Shown piece after piece: positions 18,032 through 29,660 of a stretch of 59,972 bases of DNA. A program made the translations under genes and the position numbers. The notes under the pieces were generated by a model. That model worked only from the letters and a program-made list of their open reading frames with translations. It was not told the DNA's origin and did not search any database. Source of the stretch: Flavobacterium sp. GTDB lineage: Bacteria; Bacteroidota; Bacteroidia; Flavobacteriales; Flavobacteriaceae. Every line of letters starts with the position of its first letter. The first letter of the stretch is position 1. The DNA lies in the NCBI GenBank assembly GCA_017984035.1, contig JAGOAF010000003.1, positions 1-59,972 on the forward strand, given 5' to 3'.

Positions 18032-19183
18032 ATGAATTATTTTTCTTCTGATTTTAAATTAGGAATTTTAGGTGGTGGTCAATTGGGCAAAATGCTTTTA
18101 TTTGACACTCGTAAATTTGATATTCAAACCTACGTTTTGGACCCAAGCGAAGAAGCGCCTAGCAAAATAGCCTGCAATCATTTCTTTCAAGGGGATTTAA
18201 TGGATTTTGACACCGTATATAATTTCGGAAAGAAAGTAGACGTTTTAACTTTCGAAATTGAATTGGTTAACCTAGATGCTTTAGTACAATTAGAGGATGA
18301 AGGACTACCTGTTTATCCTTCGCCAAAAACCTTGAAATTAATTCAAAACAAAGGCATTCAAAAAGATTTTTATACCCAACATAACATTCCCACTGCTGCT
18401 TACAACCGTTTTGACACAACAACTTCATTAAAAACCGCTGTTGAAAATAACGAACTTAGTTTGCCATTTGTATGGAAGTGTACCGAATTTGGTTATGATG
18501 GAAACGGCGTAAAAGTGGTTCGAAAAGTAACTGACTTAGACGAATTACCCAATGTAGAATGCATTGCAGAAGCAATGATTCCGTTTAAAAATGAATTGGC
18601 CGTTATTGTGTGTCGCAATCCTTCGGGCGAAATCAAAACGTATCCTGTGGTAGAAATGGAATTTCATCCTGAAGCCAATCAAGTAGAATATGTGATTTGT
18701 CCGGCTCGAATTGACGAGGCAGTAGCCAAAAAAGCAAGAGCTATTGCATTGAATGTTTCCCAACAATTCCATCATGTGGGATTATTAGCTGTAGAAATGT
18801 TCCAAACAGAAAACGACGAAATTTTAGTCAACGAAGTAGCGCCAAGACCGCATAATTCAGGACATTATTCTATAGAAGCGAGTTATACCTCACAATTTGA
18901 AAATCATTTGCGAGCGATATTGGATTTACCTTTAGGAAACACCGATAGCAAAGTAGCCGGAATTATGGTAAATTTGGTTGGTTCAGAAGGACATTCGGGA
19001 CCAGTAGTTTATGAAAATATTGAAAAAATATTAGGTTGGAATGGGGTTACGCCTCATATTTACGGTAAAAAACAAACCCGTCCTTTCAGAAAAATGGGAC
19101 ATGTTACCATTGTAAATGAGGACGTGAGCGAGGCGCGAAAAATTGCCGAACAAGTAAAAAATACGATTAAAGTGATCAGTTAA
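18032..19183 (+). CDS. purK: N5-carboxyaminoimidazole ribonucleotide synthase
   Basis: ATP-grasp enzyme of purine synthesis that carboxylates AIR to N5-CAIR. The 383-residue protein has the N-terminal nucleotide-binding start LGILGGGQLGKML, the ATP-grasp strand VWKCTEFGYDGNGVKVV and the catalytic region VNEVAPRPHNSGHYSIEA. The next gene, purE, starts 10 bases later and rearranges the product to CAIR, so the two steps are co-expressed. Confidence 0.97.
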   Translation: MNYFSSDFKLGILGGGQLGKMLLFDTRKFDIQTYVLDPSEEAPSKIACNHFFQGDLMDFDTVYNFGKKVDVLTFEIELVNLDALVQLEDEGLPVYPSPKTLKLIQNKGIQKDFYTQHNIPTAAYNRFDTTTSLKTAVENNELSLPFVWKCTEFGYDGNGVKVVRKVTDLDELPNVECIAEAMIPFKNELAVIVCRNPSGEIKTYPVVEMEFHPEANQVEYVICPARIDEAVAKKARAIALNVSQQFHHVGLLAVEMFQTENDEILVNEVAPRPHNSGHYSIEASYTSQFENHLRAILDLPLGNTDSKVAGIMVNLVGSEGHSGPVVYENIEKILGWNGVTPHIYGKKQTRPFRKMGHVTIVNEDVSEARKIAEQVKNTIKVIS

Positions 19184-19193
19184 ATAGACAACA

Positions 19194-19679
19194 ATGAGTA
19201 AAGTAGCCATCATCATGGGAAGCATTTCGGATATGCCAGTAATGCAAGATGCCATCGACATTTTAAAAGAATTTGGAATCGAAACCGAAGTAGACATTGT
19301 TTCGGCTCACCGAACTCCTGAAAAATTATTTGATTTCAGCACAAAAGCACACGAAAGAGGGATTTCAGTAATTATAGCAGGTGCTGGCGGTGCCGCACAT
19401 TTACCAGGAATGGTAGCGTCTATGAGTCCGCTTCCTGTAATTGGAGTTCCTGTTAAATCAAGTAATTCGATTGACGGTTGGGATTCGGTTTTATCGATCT
19501 TGCAAATGCCAGGCGGAGTTCCAGTAGCTACAGTAGCTTTGAACGGAGCTAAAAACGCAGGAATTTTAGCCGCTCAAATCATCGGAAGTGCCGATGCTAA
19601 TATTTTAAACCGAATCATTGCATACAAACAAAATCTAAAAGAAGCGGTCATCAAAGCCTCTGAAGGATTGAAAAAATAA
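19194..19679 (+). CDS. purE: N5-CAIR mutase (class I PurE)
   Basis: Converts N5-CAIR to CAIR in purine synthesis. The 161-residue protein shows MGSISDMPVMQDA, the active-site VSAHRTPE (His) and the loop IIAGAGGAAHLPGM, followed by PVIGVPV. The presence of purK directly upstream fits the class I (mutase) form. A long inverted repeat at 19694-19753 follows its stop. Confidence 0.97.
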   Translation: MSKVAIIMGSISDMPVMQDAIDILKEFGIETEVDIVSAHRTPEKLFDFSTKAHERGISVIIAGAGGAAHLPGMVASMSPLPVIGVPVKSSNSIDGWDSVLSILQMPGGVPVATVALNGAKNAGILAAQIIGSADANILNRIIAYKQNLKEAVIKASEGLKK

Positions 19680-19693
19680 ATTATAAATCATCT

Positions 19694-19753
19694 GTAAGGG
19701 ATCAAGAAAAATTAAGAAATGTCAACAGTTCTTAACTATTCTTGATCCCTTAC
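19694..19753. repeat. 60-base nested inverted repeat after purE
   Basis: Perfect 15-base arms GTAAGGGATCAAGAA (19694-19708) and its complement (19739-19753) enclose a second 7-base pair TTAAGAA/TTCTTAA (19712-19718, 19729-19735). There is no T run after it, so it is not a typical terminator although it may end purKE transcripts. The outer nine bases (GTAAGGGAT) recur in the hairpin at 42893-42929. Confidence 0.85.
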
Positions 19754-19775
19754 TCATTTAAAAAACAATTGTAAA

Positions 19776-21803
19776 ATGACTATTTTAACCTCAACTTACA
19801 ATACCGCATACCAGTCGGCGCCTTTTTCTCAAATTCAAATGAGCGATTACCAACCTGCTTTTGAAACTTCCCTAGCAGCTGCGCGTGCCGAAATTGACAC
19901 GATTACAAACAATCCAGAACAACCTACTTTTGAAAATACGATCGAAGCTTTGGATTTTTCAGGGCAAACTTTAGATCGTTTATCGTCGATTTTTTTCAAT
20001 TTAAATTCGGCTGAAACTTCTGACGAAATGCAGAAAATTGCTCAAGAAGTGTCGCCTTTACTTACTGCTTTTAGCAATGATGTTTCTTTAAACGAAGGAT
20101 TATTTCAAAGAGTTAAAGCAGTATACGATCAAAAAGACAAATTGACGTTAACCCCAGAGCAAGACACATTATTAGATAAAAAATACAAAAGTTTTGCTCG
20201 CAACGGCGCCTTACTTCCTGAGGATAAAAAAGCACGATTACGCGAAATTGATACTCAATTAGCCAAACTAAAATTAACCTTTGGCGAAAATGTATTGGCC
20301 GAAACCAATAATTACCAATTGCACATTACTAACGTAGCCGACTTAAAAGGTTTGCCGGAAGGCGCCATTGAAATGGCTCGTTCTTTAGCCGAATCCAAAG
20401 AAAAAAAAGGCTGGATTTTTACTCTTGACTTTCCGAGTTACCTTCCCTTTGTTACCTATGCGGATAACCGTGAATTGCGAAAAGAGATTGCTATTGCGGC
20501 TGGAAAAAAAGCGTTTCAAAACAACGAATTCGACAATCAAGAAATTACCCTTACAATTGCTAAATTGCGTCATGAACGCGCCAATTTATTAGGATACGAA
20601 ACCCATGCACATTTTGTTTTAGAAGAGCGCATGGCGCAACATCCTGATCAGGTTAAAATATTTTTAAATGATTTGTTAGCCAAAGCCAAACCGGCTGCCG
20701 AAAAAGAATTAGCTCAATTAACTGCTTTCGCGAAAGAACTGGACGGGATTGAACAATTAGAAAAATGGGACGGACCCTATTATTCAGAAAAATTGAAACA
20801 AAAATTATTCAATTTGGATGACGAAATTTTAAAACCGTATTTCCAATTAGAAAATGTATTACAGGGTGCGTTTACTATTGCCAATAAATTATTTGGATTG
20901 ACATTCAAAGCCATAGACACCATTGAAAAATACCACGCTGACGTGCAAACTTTTAAAGTTGTCGATGAGAAAAACCAATTAGTCGCACTCTTCTATGCTG
21001 ACTTCTTCCCAAGAAAAGGAAAACGCAACGGCGCTTGGATGACTTCGTTCAAACCACAATACATTCAAAATGGCGCAAACGAAAGACCACATATTTCTAA
21101 TGTGTGTAATTTTACTCCGCCAACTCCAACCAAACCTTCGCTATTAACTTTTAACGAAGTGACCACTTTGTTTCATGAATTTGGACACGGTTTGCATGGC
21201 ATGTTAGCCAATACAACCTATCCCAGCTTATCAGGCACTTCTGTGTTTTGGGATTTTGTTGAATTACCTTCGCAAATGATGGAAAACTGGTGTTACGAAC
21301 CGGAAGCTTTGGCCTTATTTGCCAAACATTATGAAACAGGTGAAATCATACCGCAGGAATATGTCGAAAAAATCAAAGAAAGTGCTAGTTTCTTAGAAGG
21401 CATGGCTACTTTACGACAATTGAGTTTTGGTTTATTAGACATGGCGTTTCACAGTAACAATCCAACGGATATTACGGATATCAAAACGTTTGAAAAAGCC
21501 GCTTTTGAAGGCACTAGTTTATACCCTGATGTAGCTGAGAATTGCATGAGTGTTTCGTTCTCTCATATTTTCCAAGGAGGTTATTCGTCTGGATATTACA
21601 GTTACAAATGGGCTGAAGTATTGGATGCTGACGCCTTTGCCTATTTCCAAGAAAAAGGAATTTTCAACACAGAAGTCGCTACAAAATTCAAAGACAATAT
21701 ATTATCTAAAGGAGGTACGGAGCACCCAATGACATTGTACAAACGTTTTAGAGGACAAGAACCAAAACCCGAGGCGTTGTTGAAACGAGCAGGTTTGATT
21801 TAA
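19776..21803 (+). CDS. dcp: M3-family zinc oligopeptidase (Dcp / OpdA type)
   Basis: Zinc metallopeptidase that cleaves short peptides. The 675-residue protein has the zinc motif HEFGH at residues 467-471, followed by the downstream Glu in FVELPSQMMENW. There is no signal peptide, so it should act in the cytoplasm on peptides from protein turnover or uptake. Length matches Dcp and oligopeptidase A; the sequence alone does not fully separate peptidyl-dipeptidase from oligopeptidase A. It has no clear promoter of its own after the 60-base inverted repeat. Confidence 0.9.
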   Translation: MTILTSTYNTAYQSAPFSQIQMSDYQPAFETSLAAARAEIDTITNNPEQPTFENTIEALDFSGQTLDRLSSIFFNLNSAETSDEMQKIAQEVSPLLTAFSNDVSLNEGLFQRVKAVYDQKDKLTLTPEQDTLLDKKYKSFARNGALLPEDKKARLREIDTQLAKLKLTFGENVLAETNNYQLHITNVADLKGLPEGAIEMARSLAESKEKKGWIFTLDFPSYLPFVTYADNRELRKEIAIAAGKKAFQNNEFDNQEITLTIAKLRHERANLLGYETHAHFVLEERMAQHPDQVKIFLNDLLAKAKPAAEKELAQLTAFAKELDGIEQLEKWDGPYYSEKLKQKLFNLDDEILKPYFQLENVLQGAFTIANKLFGLTFKAIDTIEKYHADVQTFKVVDEKNQLVALFYADFFPRKGKRNGAWMTSFKPQYIQNGANERPHISNVCNFTPPTPTKPSLLTFNEVTTLFHEFGHGLHGMLANTTYPSLSGTSVFWDFVELPSQMMENWCYEPEALALFAKHYETGEIIPQEYVEKIKESASFLEGMATLRQLSFGLLDMAFHSNNPTDITDIKTFEKAAFEGTSLYPDVAENCMSVSFSHIFQGGYSSGYYSYKWAEVLDADAFAYFQEKGIFNTEVATKFKDNILSKGGTEHPMTLYKRFRGQEPKPEALLKRAGLI

Positions 21804-21810
21804 ACTGTTG

Positions 21811-21914
21811 CTATCGCGTTAGGGATTGAGGCGACATCCTCGAAGTGCAACGTAGAGATGCAGCTGAAAGCCCGACCCTGCCATTGCGAGGCACGAAGCA
21901 AACAGGAAACGCCC
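21811..21914. repeat. GC-rich Flavobacterium-type intergenic repeat
   Basis: Non-coding block much richer in G and C than its surroundings, lying between the convergent ends of the M3 peptidase and the NahK-type kinase genes. It contains GCGTTAGGGATTGAGGCG, CGACATCC, and later GAAAGCCCGACCC and ACGCCC. From memory, blocks with these words recur between genes in many Flavobacterium genomes; I could not test that here. A related partial element is at 59750-59790. Confidence 0.55.
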
Positions 21915-21918
21915 AAAA

Positions 21919-22952
21919 CTAGACTTTCAAAATATTCTTTAAAAGATTGATTTGATTTATGGTGCGATTTAAATTTTGTTCAGGATAGCTGCATTGGTAA
22001 TACACATCCCCATTTAAATAATCGGTTAGGAAACGTAAGGCCTGAATATAAACGATAACCTGGGGCGCATAGGACAAATTTTCCAATTCGACTTTGGTTA
22101 ATAAAGTACGCGTTTCGGTCAAAAATCCATCCGTTAAAGCATGATAAACGTCGGCATTGAATACTCCTTCTGGATTCGGGTCATCTTCTAGTTTTGTGTT
22201 GGTATAAGAACGAATCATATCACCGTAATCATATAAAATAGTGCCCAGCATTAAGGTATCCCAATCGATAATCGCTTTGGGTTGGTGGGTAAGGGTATCA
22301 AAAAGCACATTGCTGATTTTTGGATCAGCATGAATAAGACGAACAGCTAACTCTTTTTGTACCTGAAGTTGTATCCATTTTTGAGGTAAGTCTAGGTGTT
22401 TTACTATCCATTCTACTTCCTGTTGAGCCGCAATTAATCGCTCTGATTTGGCTGATTGCAATGCGAGTTGAAAAGCATCAAGTCTACTTTTGGTGTCTAA
22501 AAAATGAGGTAAAACCGCTTGAATCTGATTGGCTTCTATCCCATTTAAGTAGCTATGGAATTGACCAAAAAAAGCACCTACAGAAAAAGCTTGCTCTGAA
22601 TTTTGGACTACATTTATGGTGTAACTGTTATCAATTTGTTTAAAAAGTCGCCACGTACCACCATCGTATATCGTTTCAGTTTGCCCTTCAACTGTGTGGC
22701 ATAATTCCAAAATTGGATGGGGATACTTTTTTGATTTTAAATAGTGACTAACCGATGAAATATTTGCTTGTATTGCTTTCGGATTTTCAAAAATAGCCGT
22801 GTTGATTTGTTGGAGAACATAGTTTTTACACTGCTGCTCTTTTAGTATTTGTACACTAAAAGTAGTATTGATTAAACCACCTACTATCGGTTCAATTGTA
22901 ACCTCTTTAGCATTAGGAAAAAAAGCCTGAATAATTTGGAATTGGTTTTTCA

Positions 22953-22953
<1 letters not shown>
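21919..22953 (-). CDS. NahK-type anomeric sugar kinase (aminoglycoside phosphotransferase fold)
   Basis: Likely phosphorylates a hexosamine at C1 with ATP. The 344-residue protein matches, block by block from memory, N-acetylhexosamine 1-kinase of Bifidobacterium: GGLINTTF, YVLQQINTAIF, DGGTWRLFKQIDNSY, the Brenner-type HADPKISN (catalytic Asp about residue 210), IIDWDTLMLGTILYDYGD and the C-terminal RFLTDYLNGDVYY. I chose the ATG at 22953 because it overlaps the upstream stop as TAATG; an in-frame GTG at 22962 would add three residues. Position after the nucleotidyltransferase supports a sugar-1-phosphate product. It could also be a MurNAc/GlcNAc kinase of the AmgK type. Confidence 0.78.
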
Positions 22954-25281
<2,328 letters not shown>

Positions 25282-25308
25282 TTACTAAAATTCTGTTTTG
25301 ATACTTTA

Positions 25309-26058
25309 CTAATTGAAAAAAAGCAAAACAAGCAACCAAAAAATAGGCAAACTTTCCACCCAGAACGATGTGTAATACCAACTCCTTTTTTCAGTAGAAA
25401 AATAAATAGCAATTAATGAAGTTAGAGCAGCAATAGGGAAGAAATAATTATTGTCAAGTACCAGTAAAGAAGCAATACTATATAATCCTACCAACCCATA
25501 TCCTATTTGTTTGGTTCTTGCTATTCCGAAACAATGCGGCAATGTTTTCATTGCTACTGCATCTTTTGAACTGTCCAAAATTTCAAACGGAATCATTACA
25601 CTTGATAACAATAAAAATCGTTGAGCAAATAACCCAATCACTTCTAGATCACTCTTGAGCGGAATAAACAACGTTATATAACTCACCACAAAACTGACAT
25701 AAAAAGGTTTTAACCAGCCTGTTTTTCGAATGAATGGATACCAAACGACCAATCCAAAAGCGATTAATAAATGTAATTGTACAGTAGAGTCTTGCTGCAA
25801 AAAGAACCACAAAAATCCTAGTACCGAAATTAGGGTGACACCAAGTATTCCAATATACTGGATTCGAAAAAATGGAGTTGATAAAAACCATTCGGAATAT
25901 TTCAAAAAATTATAACCCACAATAGTTCCGAACAAAACCAAAAAAGAATAGCTACTCCATTGTTGAACACTAAGTTGAACCAAACAAAATACTGCAATCC
26001 CTACATGAATAGAAGACTGGATGTAAAAATTGACTATTTCCCTAAAAGTAAGCATCAT
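25309..26058 (-). CDS. Polytopic membrane protein, UbiA-like
   Basis: The 249-residue product is mostly hydrophobic, with about seven to eight predicted membrane segments. The block PFEILDSSKDAVAMKTLP resembles the second Asp-rich motif of UbiA prenyltransferases (D-x3-D pattern), but the first motif (NDxxDxxxD) is not visible, so enzymatic activity is doubtful. It lies 48 bases upstream of the GH109-type gene on the same strand and may head that operon. An undecaprenyl- or lipid-related role is only a guess. Confidence 0.6.
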   Translation of the reverse strand: MMLTFREIVNFYIQSSIHVGIAVFCLVQLSVQQWSSYSFLVLFGTIVGYNFLKYSEWFLSTPFFRIQYIGILGVTLISVLGFLWFFLQQDSTVQLHLLIAFGLVVWYPFIRKTGWLKPFYVSFVVSYITLFIPLKSDLEVIGLFAQRFLLLSSVMIPFEILDSSKDAVAMKTLPHCFGIARTKQIGYGLVGLYSIASLLVLDNNYFFPIAALTSLIAIYFSTEKRSWYYTSFWVESLPIFWLLVLLFFN

Positions 26059-26153
26059 GCAAAACTAACAAATCTGTTAATAAGACCTGATTTTGGTTAA
26101 CAAATTCTCAAAATATTACCATTTGTTGAACTTAAAAATACAAGTTTAATAAT

Positions 26154-26179
26154 TACTTTTGTAACCAAATTATTTGGTT
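26154..26179 (+). promoter_or_regulatory. gcvP promoter region with palindromic candidate operator
   Basis: The -7 box TACTTTTG (26154-26161) is followed at once by AACCAAAT-T-ATTTGGTT (26163-26179), a perfect 8-base inverted repeat sitting at the expected transcription start. No TTG occurs at the right -33 distance, which fits a promoter that needs an activator or is weak. Confidence 0.5.
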
Positions 26180-26232
26180 TAGACCAAGACCCATTTGTTA
26201 CACAACCTTAATTTACTTTTTATTCTACATAA

Positions 26233-29076
26233 ATGAAAACAGACGCATTTGCTTTACGCCATATAGGCCCAAGAGAAAGTGACCTTCAGCACCTATTTAA
26301 AACAATCGGAGTTGACTCACTTGACCAATTGATTGCTGAAACGATTCCTGCTGACATTCGTCTAAAAAAAGACTTGGAGCTGGATGCACCAATGACTGAA
26401 TTTGAATACTTAAGTCATATTCAAGAATTGGGAAGCAAAAACAAAGTATTCAAATCCTATATTGGTTTAGGGTATCACCCTGCAGCAATTCCAGCTGTAA
26501 TTCAAAGAAATATTTTTGAAAATCCAGGTTGGTATACTGCCTATACACCTTACCAAGCAGAAATTGCTCAAGGCCGTTTGGAAGCGATTTTAAACTACCA
26601 AACCACTATTATAGAATTAACTGGAATGGAGATTGCCAATGCTTCTTTATTGGATGAAGGTACTGCAGCAGCCGAAGCAATGGCTTTGTTATTTGACGTG
26701 CGTACACGTGACCAAAAGAAAAACAATATCAATAAACTTTTCGTTTCTGAAGAAATATTACCTCAAACTTTATCGGTTTTAGAAACCCGTGCTACTCCAA
26801 AAGGAATAGAATTAGTAGTTGGAAACCATGAAACCTTTGATTTTTCATCGGATTTCTTTGCTGCTATCTTACAATACCCAGGTAAATTTGGACAAGTAAA
26901 CGATTATGCTGGTTTTATTGCCAAAGCACATACTAACGAAATAAAAGTAGCCGTAGCTGCTGATCTTTTATCTTTAGCTAAATTAACTCCTCCAGGAGAA
27001 ATGGGAGCAGATGTAGTGGTCGGAACTTCACAACGTTTTGGGATACCAATGGGTTATGGTGGTCCACATGCTGCATTTTTTGCAACAAAAGAAGAACACA
27101 AACGTTCTATGCCAGGAAGAATCATTGGTGTAACAATTGACGCCAACGGGAATCGCGCTTTGAGAATGGCATTAGGAACTCGCGAGCAACACATCAAACG
27201 CGAAAAAGCCACTTCAAATATTTGTACTGCTCAAGTATTATTGGCCGTTATGGCTGGTATGTATGCTGTGTATCACGGACCAAAAGGTTTGAAATATATT
27301 GCCAATAAAGTACATGCTTCGGCAGTAACATTGGCGGAAGCCCTAAATAAACTTGGTGTATACCAAACCAATACTTCTTTCTTTGATACTCTGTTAGTAA
27401 AAGCGGATGCTGAGAAAGTTAAAGCAGTAGCTGAGAAAAATGAAGTCAACTTCTTCTATGTAGACAATGAAACCATTTCGATTGCATTGAACGAGACAAC
27501 TTCGTTAGCCGACTTGAATCAAATTGTTGCCGTTTTTGCGGAAGCATTAGGAAAAACTACTGTGAGCATTGATCAATTGACAAATGAAACAATGGTTCCT
27601 AAAAATTTAGAAAGAACTTCGACTTTCTTACAACACGACGTATTCAACAACCATCATTCTGAAAGTCAGTTGATGCGTTATATTAAAAAATTAGAGCGCA
27701 AAGATTTGTCATTGAACCATTCTATGATTTCTTTAGGTTCTTGTACCATGAAATTGAACGCTGCAGCCGAAATGTTGCCATTATCTATGGCCAATTGGAA
27801 CAGCATCCACCCGTTTGCTCCAATTGAACAAGCAGAAGGATATCAAATCATGTTGAAAAAACTAGAGCAACAATTGAACATAGTAACTGGTTTTGCTGGA
27901 ACTACTTTACAGCCTAATTCGGGTGCGCAAGGTGAATATGCTGGTTTAATGACCATTAGAGCCTATCATTTATCAAGAGGAGATCATCACAGAAATGTGT
28001 GTTTAATTCCTTCTTCGGCACACGGAACCAATCCAGCATCGGCAGCGATGGCAGGAATGGAAATTATTGTAACTAAAACTACTCCAGAAGGAAATATTGA
28101 CGTTGAAGATTTACGTGCTAGAGCTATTGAATACAAAGACCGTTTGTCTGCTTTAATGGTAACCTATCCTTCAACTCACGGTGTTTTTGAAAGTTCGATT
28201 ATTGAAATCACCAATCTAATTCATGAAAATGGAGGATTAGTATATATGGATGGTGCCAATATGAATGCGCAGGTAGGATTAACAAATCCCGCTACTATTG
28301 GTGCTGATGTATGTCACTTGAATTTACATAAAACATTCGCTATTCCTCATGGTGGTGGTGGACCTGGGGTTGGACCAATCTGTGTCAACGAAAAATTAGT
28401 TCCGTTTTTACCAACCAATCCTATTATTCCAACAGGAGGTAACCAAGCGATTTCGGCAATTTCGGCAGCACCTTATGGCTCTGCTTTAGTATGTTTAATT
28501 TCCTATGGTTACATTTCGATGTTAGGATCAGAAGGATTGACTAATGCAACTAAATATGCGATTTTGAATGCCAATTATATGAAAGCGCGTTTGGAAGACC
28601 ACTACCCTGTTTTATATTCAGGCGAAATGGGAAGAGCCGCTCACGAAATGATTTTGGATTGTCGTGCTTTCAAACAACAAGGTGTTGAAGTAACTGATAT
28701 TGCCAAACGTTTGATGGATTATGGTTTCCATGCTCCAACCGTTTCTTTCCCAGTTGCAGGAACATTAATGATTGAACCAACAGAATCTGAAGATGTTGCT
28801 GAGTTAGATCGTTTTTGTGATGCGATGATTGCGATTAGAAAAGAGATTACAGCAGCTACTGCTGAGGATCACAATACAGTTTTACACAATGCGCCACATA
28901 CACAAGCGATGCTAACAGCTGATGTTTGGAATTTTCCATACACTAGAGAACAAGCCGCTTTCCCATTGGAATACATTGCAGAAAATAAATTTTGGCCAAG
29001 TGTACGTCGCGTTGACGATGCGTATGGAGATCGAAATTTAGTTTGTTCATGCGCCCCAATTGAAGCGTATATGTAA
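26233..29076 (+). CDS. gcvP: Glycine dehydrogenase (decarboxylating), P-protein
   Basis: PLP-dependent P-protein of the glycine cleavage system, which decarboxylates glycine and passes the aminomethyl group to lipoyl H-protein. The 947-residue protein has both halves fused: an N-terminal half (FALRHIGPRESD, YTPYQAEIAQGRLE) and the C-terminal catalytic half with the PLP lysine in HLNLHKTFAIPHGGGGPG. Length matches the homodimeric fused form. gcvT and gcvH are not next to it. A strong terminator follows at 29098. Confidence 0.98.
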   Translation: MKTDAFALRHIGPRESDLQHLFKTIGVDSLDQLIAETIPADIRLKKDLELDAPMTEFEYLSHIQELGSKNKVFKSYIGLGYHPAAIPAVIQRNIFENPGWYTAYTPYQAEIAQGRLEAILNYQTTIIELTGMEIANASLLDEGTAAAEAMALLFDVRTRDQKKNNINKLFVSEEILPQTLSVLETRATPKGIELVVGNHETFDFSSDFFAAILQYPGKFGQVNDYAGFIAKAHTNEIKVAVAADLLSLAKLTPPGEMGADVVVGTSQRFGIPMGYGGPHAAFFATKEEHKRSMPGRIIGVTIDANGNRALRMALGTREQHIKREKATSNICTAQVLLAVMAGMYAVYHGPKGLKYIANKVHASAVTLAEALNKLGVYQTNTSFFDTLLVKADAEKVKAVAEKNEVNFFYVDNETISIALNETTSLADLNQIVAVFAEALGKTTVSIDQLTNETMVPKNLERTSTFLQHDVFNNHHSESQLMRYIKKLERKDLSLNHSMISLGSCTMKLNAAAEMLPLSMANWNSIHPFAPIEQAEGYQIMLKKLEQQLNIVTGFAGTTLQPNSGAQGEYAGLMTIRAYHLSRGDHHRNVCLIPSSAHGTNPASAAMAGMEIIVTKTTPEGNIDVEDLRARAIEYKDRLSALMVTYPSTHGVFESSIIEITNLIHENGGLVYMDGANMNAQVGLTNPATIGADVCHLNLHKTFAIPHGGGGPGVGPICVNEKLVPFLPTNPIIPTGGNQAISAISAAPYGSALVCLISYGYISMLGSEGLTNATKYAILNANYMKARLEDHYPVLYSGEMGRAAHEMILDCRAFKQQGVEVTDIAKRLMDYGFHAPTVSFPVAGTLMIEPTESEDVAELDRFCDAMIAIRKEITAATAEDHNTVLHNAPHTQAMLTADVWNFPYTREQAAFPLEYIAENKFWPSVRRVDDAYGDRNLVCSCAPIEAYM

Positions 29077-29097
29077 TTATAAATAACACACCAAAAG

Positions 29098-29131
29098 AAA
29101 GGGTTCAGTTGAAAAATTTGGACCCTTTTTT
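29098..29131 (+). terminator. Terminator of gcvP
   Basis: A 10-bp stem AAAGGGTTCA (29098-29107) with TGGACCCTTT (29119-29128), one G-T pair, followed by a T run. Confidence 0.85.
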
Positions 29132-29160
29132 ATAAATACTATTCTCGAAACTTGATCAAA

Positions 29161-29538
29161 ATGAAAGACATTCAAACCGCAGAAGAAATTCATATTGTAG
29201 TAGATGAATTCTACAAAAAATTATTAGCCGATGATACAATTAGCTACATCTTTACCGATGTAGTCAAGATAAAACTAGAAGAACATTTACCTATTTTAGT
29301 TACTTTTTGGTCACAAGCTATTTTAGGAACAGGGGGATATGTCAATAACTTAACTCAAATTCATTTGGATATTAATGCTAAATCGTATTTATCGAAAGAG
29401 TTATTTGACATTTGGCTCATTCACTTTGAAGCCGCTATCGACGAGAATTTTAAAGGATTCAATTGCGAACGAATGAAAAACCAAGCACACAATTTATCGA
29501 CGATAATGCAAATTAAAATAGCACAACAAGAAAAATAA
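29161..29538 (+). CDS. Group III truncated haemoglobin
   Basis: Small haem protein that binds oxygen or nitric oxide. The 125-residue sequence shows the group III pattern: VDEFYKKLLADDTISYIFTD, then EEHLPILVTFWSQAILGTGGY, the proximal-histidine region TQIHLDINAKSYLS and the H-helix FDIWLIHFEAAIDENFKG. No signal peptide, so it should be cytoplasmic. I chose the ATG at 29161; an in-frame TTG at 29152 is less likely. It lies just after the gcvP terminator and is likely transcribed on its own. A role in NO detoxification or microaerobic life is inferred from the family. Confidence 0.85.
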   Translation: MKDIQTAEEIHIVVDEFYKKLLADDTISYIFTDVVKIKLEEHLPILVTFWSQAILGTGGYVNNLTQIHLDINAKSYLSKELFDIWLIHFEAAIDENFKGFNCERMKNQAHNLSTIMQIKIAQQEK

Positions 29539-29660
29539 ATACCATATTATCATTATTTGAATGTTTTTATCAAAAAAATGACAATAAATCGATTTCGTTT
29601 CTGTTTTCTTATAGTTATTTCAGATAAAAAAGATAAATTCGTACAATAATATAGTTTTTT

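Noticed and set aside
26059..26232. Possible glycine riboswitch before gcvP
   Set aside because: The leader is short and AT-rich and lacks the conserved glycine-aptamer core.
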